Assembly: GCA_947169755.1 (NCBI GenBank)
Contig: CAMVQX010000093.1
Coordinates: 1-6,117 of the forward strand
Source: an uncultured bacterium
GTDB lineage: Bacteria > Cyanobacteriota > Vampirovibrionia > Gastranaerophilales > Gastranaerophilaceae
Direction of reading: 5' to 3'
Length of the DNA stretch: 6,117 nucleotides
A model generated the notes under the pieces. That model had not been told where the DNA came from. It saw only the letters and a program-made list of their open reading frames with translations, and ran no database searches. The first letter of the stretch is position 1. Each line of letters starts with the position of its first letter. The position numbers and the translations under genes are program-made. Shown here piece after piece: positions 5,569 to 6,117 of this stretch.

Positions 5569-5608
5569 GGGTATCGTACACCCGAAAATATTTCGGCTTT
5601 AGGGGTGT
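5569..5608 (-). promoter_or_regulatory. structured rplU leader with alternative hairpins
   Basis: In the minus-strand mRNA, ACACCC (5608-5603) can pair with GGGUGU (5583-5578). This encloses an eight-base bulge and a second stem GAAA/UUUC closed by UAU. The same GGGUGU can instead pair with AUACCC (5574-5569; five Watson-Crick pairs and one G-U) around an ACG loop. The second hairpin ends seven bases before the Shine-Dalgarno sequence. The pairings are seen directly; a regulatory role, for example binding of L21, is inference. No U-tract follows, so control of translation is likelier than attenuation. Confidence 0.45.
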
Positions 5609-5644
5609 TTGTTGAACGATTTACCGCATACTAATACATCTGTT

Positions 5645-5673
5645 ATTATCTTATGCTGATAGTTACTTGTCAA
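5645..5673 (-). promoter_or_regulatory. rplU-rpmA promoter
   Basis: Minus strand: a perfect TTGACA (5673-5668) and GATAAT (5650-5645, five of six) are separated by exactly 17 bases. The predicted start is near 5638, giving a leader of about 90 bases before the rplU ATG. This is the strongest promoter in the window, as expected for ribosomal proteins. Confidence 0.85.
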
Positions 5674-5721
5674 GCACTATTAACATTTATTAACTTTCTG
5701 TCTTACTGTTGCTTTTTGGAG

Positions 5722-5727
5722 TAAAAT
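5722..5727 (+). promoter_or_regulatory. possible murF -10 box
   Basis: TAAAAT at 5722-5727 would place the start near 5734, three bases before the murF ATG. There is no clear -35 and no TG extension. GGAG at 5718-5721 is 15 bases from the ATG, too far for a normal Shine-Dalgarno sequence. If correct, murF is nearly leaderless. Confidence 0.35.
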
Positions 5728-5736
5728 TAAAACATT

Positions 5737-6117
5737 ATGAAATTTACTTTAGACGAAATAGGGGAAGCTTTGAATGTTGAAGTTTCAGGGAAAGATAGCT
5801 TTGAAATCTCAACAGACACAAGAACAATAAAAAATGGGGACTTGTATTTGCCTTTAAAAGGTGCGACTTTTGATGGCGAAAATTTCTGTGATAAAGCAGT
5901 TGAACTTGGGGCGGTTGGCTGCTTTTATACAAAAGAAAAGCCTTGTAATTTTGCCATAAAGGTTGATGATACATTGAAAGCGTATTTAAAACTTGCCAAT
6001 TATAAACGAAAAAAAATAAATCCTATCGTTATAGGTGTAACCGGAAGTTCAGGAAAAACTACAACTAAAGAAATGATTTATTCTGTTGTTTCGGAAAATT
6101 TTAAAACACAAAAAACA
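5737..6117 (+). CDS. murF: UDP-N-acetylmuramoyl-tripeptide--D-alanyl-D-alanine ligase, 5' part
   Basis: MurF adds D-Ala-D-Ala to the UDP-MurNAc tripeptide, the last cytoplasmic ligation in peptidoglycan precursor synthesis. Only the first 127 codons are present; the reading frame is open to the window edge. The N-terminal substrate-binding domain (1 to about 90) shows STDTR at 25-29 and NGDLYLPLKG..FDG at 33-47, the pattern typical of MurF/MurE. The ATP-binding P-loop of the central domain is GVTGSSGKTTTKE at 100-112, with the following residues beginning the next helix. The KEM after the P-loop and the short N-terminal domain favour MurF over MurE. The ATG at 5737 has no good Shine-Dalgarno sequence. 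The gene is divergent from rplU, with 188 bases between starts. Confidence 0.9.
   Translation, partial: MKFTLDEIGEALNVEVSGKDSFEISTDTRTIKNGDLYLPLKGATFDGENFCDKAVELGAVGCFYTKEKPCNFAIKVDDTLKAYLKLANYKRKKINPIVIGVTGSSGKTTTKEMIYSVVSENFKTQKT

Noticed and set aside
5718..5721. GGAG as the murF Shine-Dalgarno sequence
   Set aside because: It is 15 bases from the ATG, well beyond the usual spacing.
5744..5974. 76-codon minus-strand ORF near the right end
   Set aside because: It is the antisense shadow of murF, whose frame shows clear family motifs.

Overview
This AT-rich window holds eight protein genes (one cut by the right edge), one tRNA gene and several legible promoters and terminators. All look like ordinary chromosomal housekeeping or metabolic genes; there is no transposase, integrase, phage gene or CRISPR array. 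The standard genetic code is in use, with TGA serving as a stop. The likely source is a low-GC bacterium. Ribosomal protein L27 starts directly at MAHKKG, without the cleavable N-terminal extension usual in Firmicutes. AroA resembles the Bacillus/cyanobacterial type, and the tRNA gene does not encode its CCA end. A gut-type non-photosynthetic cyanobacterial relative (Vampirovibrionia/Gastranaerophilales) would fit, but this is a guess from overall character.

Layout, left to right. Positions 1-95 hold a relatively GC-rich hairpin element of unknown nature. A tRNA-Ser(GGA) gene (96-182, minus) is divergent from aroA (238-1512, plus), which encodes the shikimate-pathway enzyme EPSP synthase. A short gap follows, with a possible 51-residue basic protein (1606-1761) embedded in a run of stem-loops that ends in an intrinsic terminator. 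Converging on this is a minus-strand pair of zinc-dependent medium-chain dehydrogenases (1812-2849 and 2846-3841), coupled by an ATGA overlap. Divergent from that pair is a two-domain GNAT-like protein (3898-4875). A bidirectional terminator separates it from the minus-strand rplU-rpmA ribosomal protein operon (L21, L27). Divergent from rplU is the start of murF (5737 to the edge), encoding a peptidoglycan precursor ligase.

The most interesting pattern is in gene starts. aroA, the first dehydrogenase gene and the GNAT gene lack a Shine-Dalgarno sequence and have a -10 box placed so that transcription should begin at, or within one base of, the start-codon A; murF may be similar. These genes are therefore predicted to be leaderless. 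In contrast, rplU, rpmA, the second dehydrogenase gene and the small ORF have Shine-Dalgarno-like sequences 6-8 bases before their starts. A 14-base sequence containing an extended -10 box is identical in front of aroA and the dehydrogenase operon. Its first nine bases recur in the tRNA-Ser promoter, where two such boxes lie back to back as a perfect inverted repeat. rplU has a near-consensus promoter and a leader of about 90 bases that can form two mutually exclusive hairpins, a candidate autoregulatory leader.
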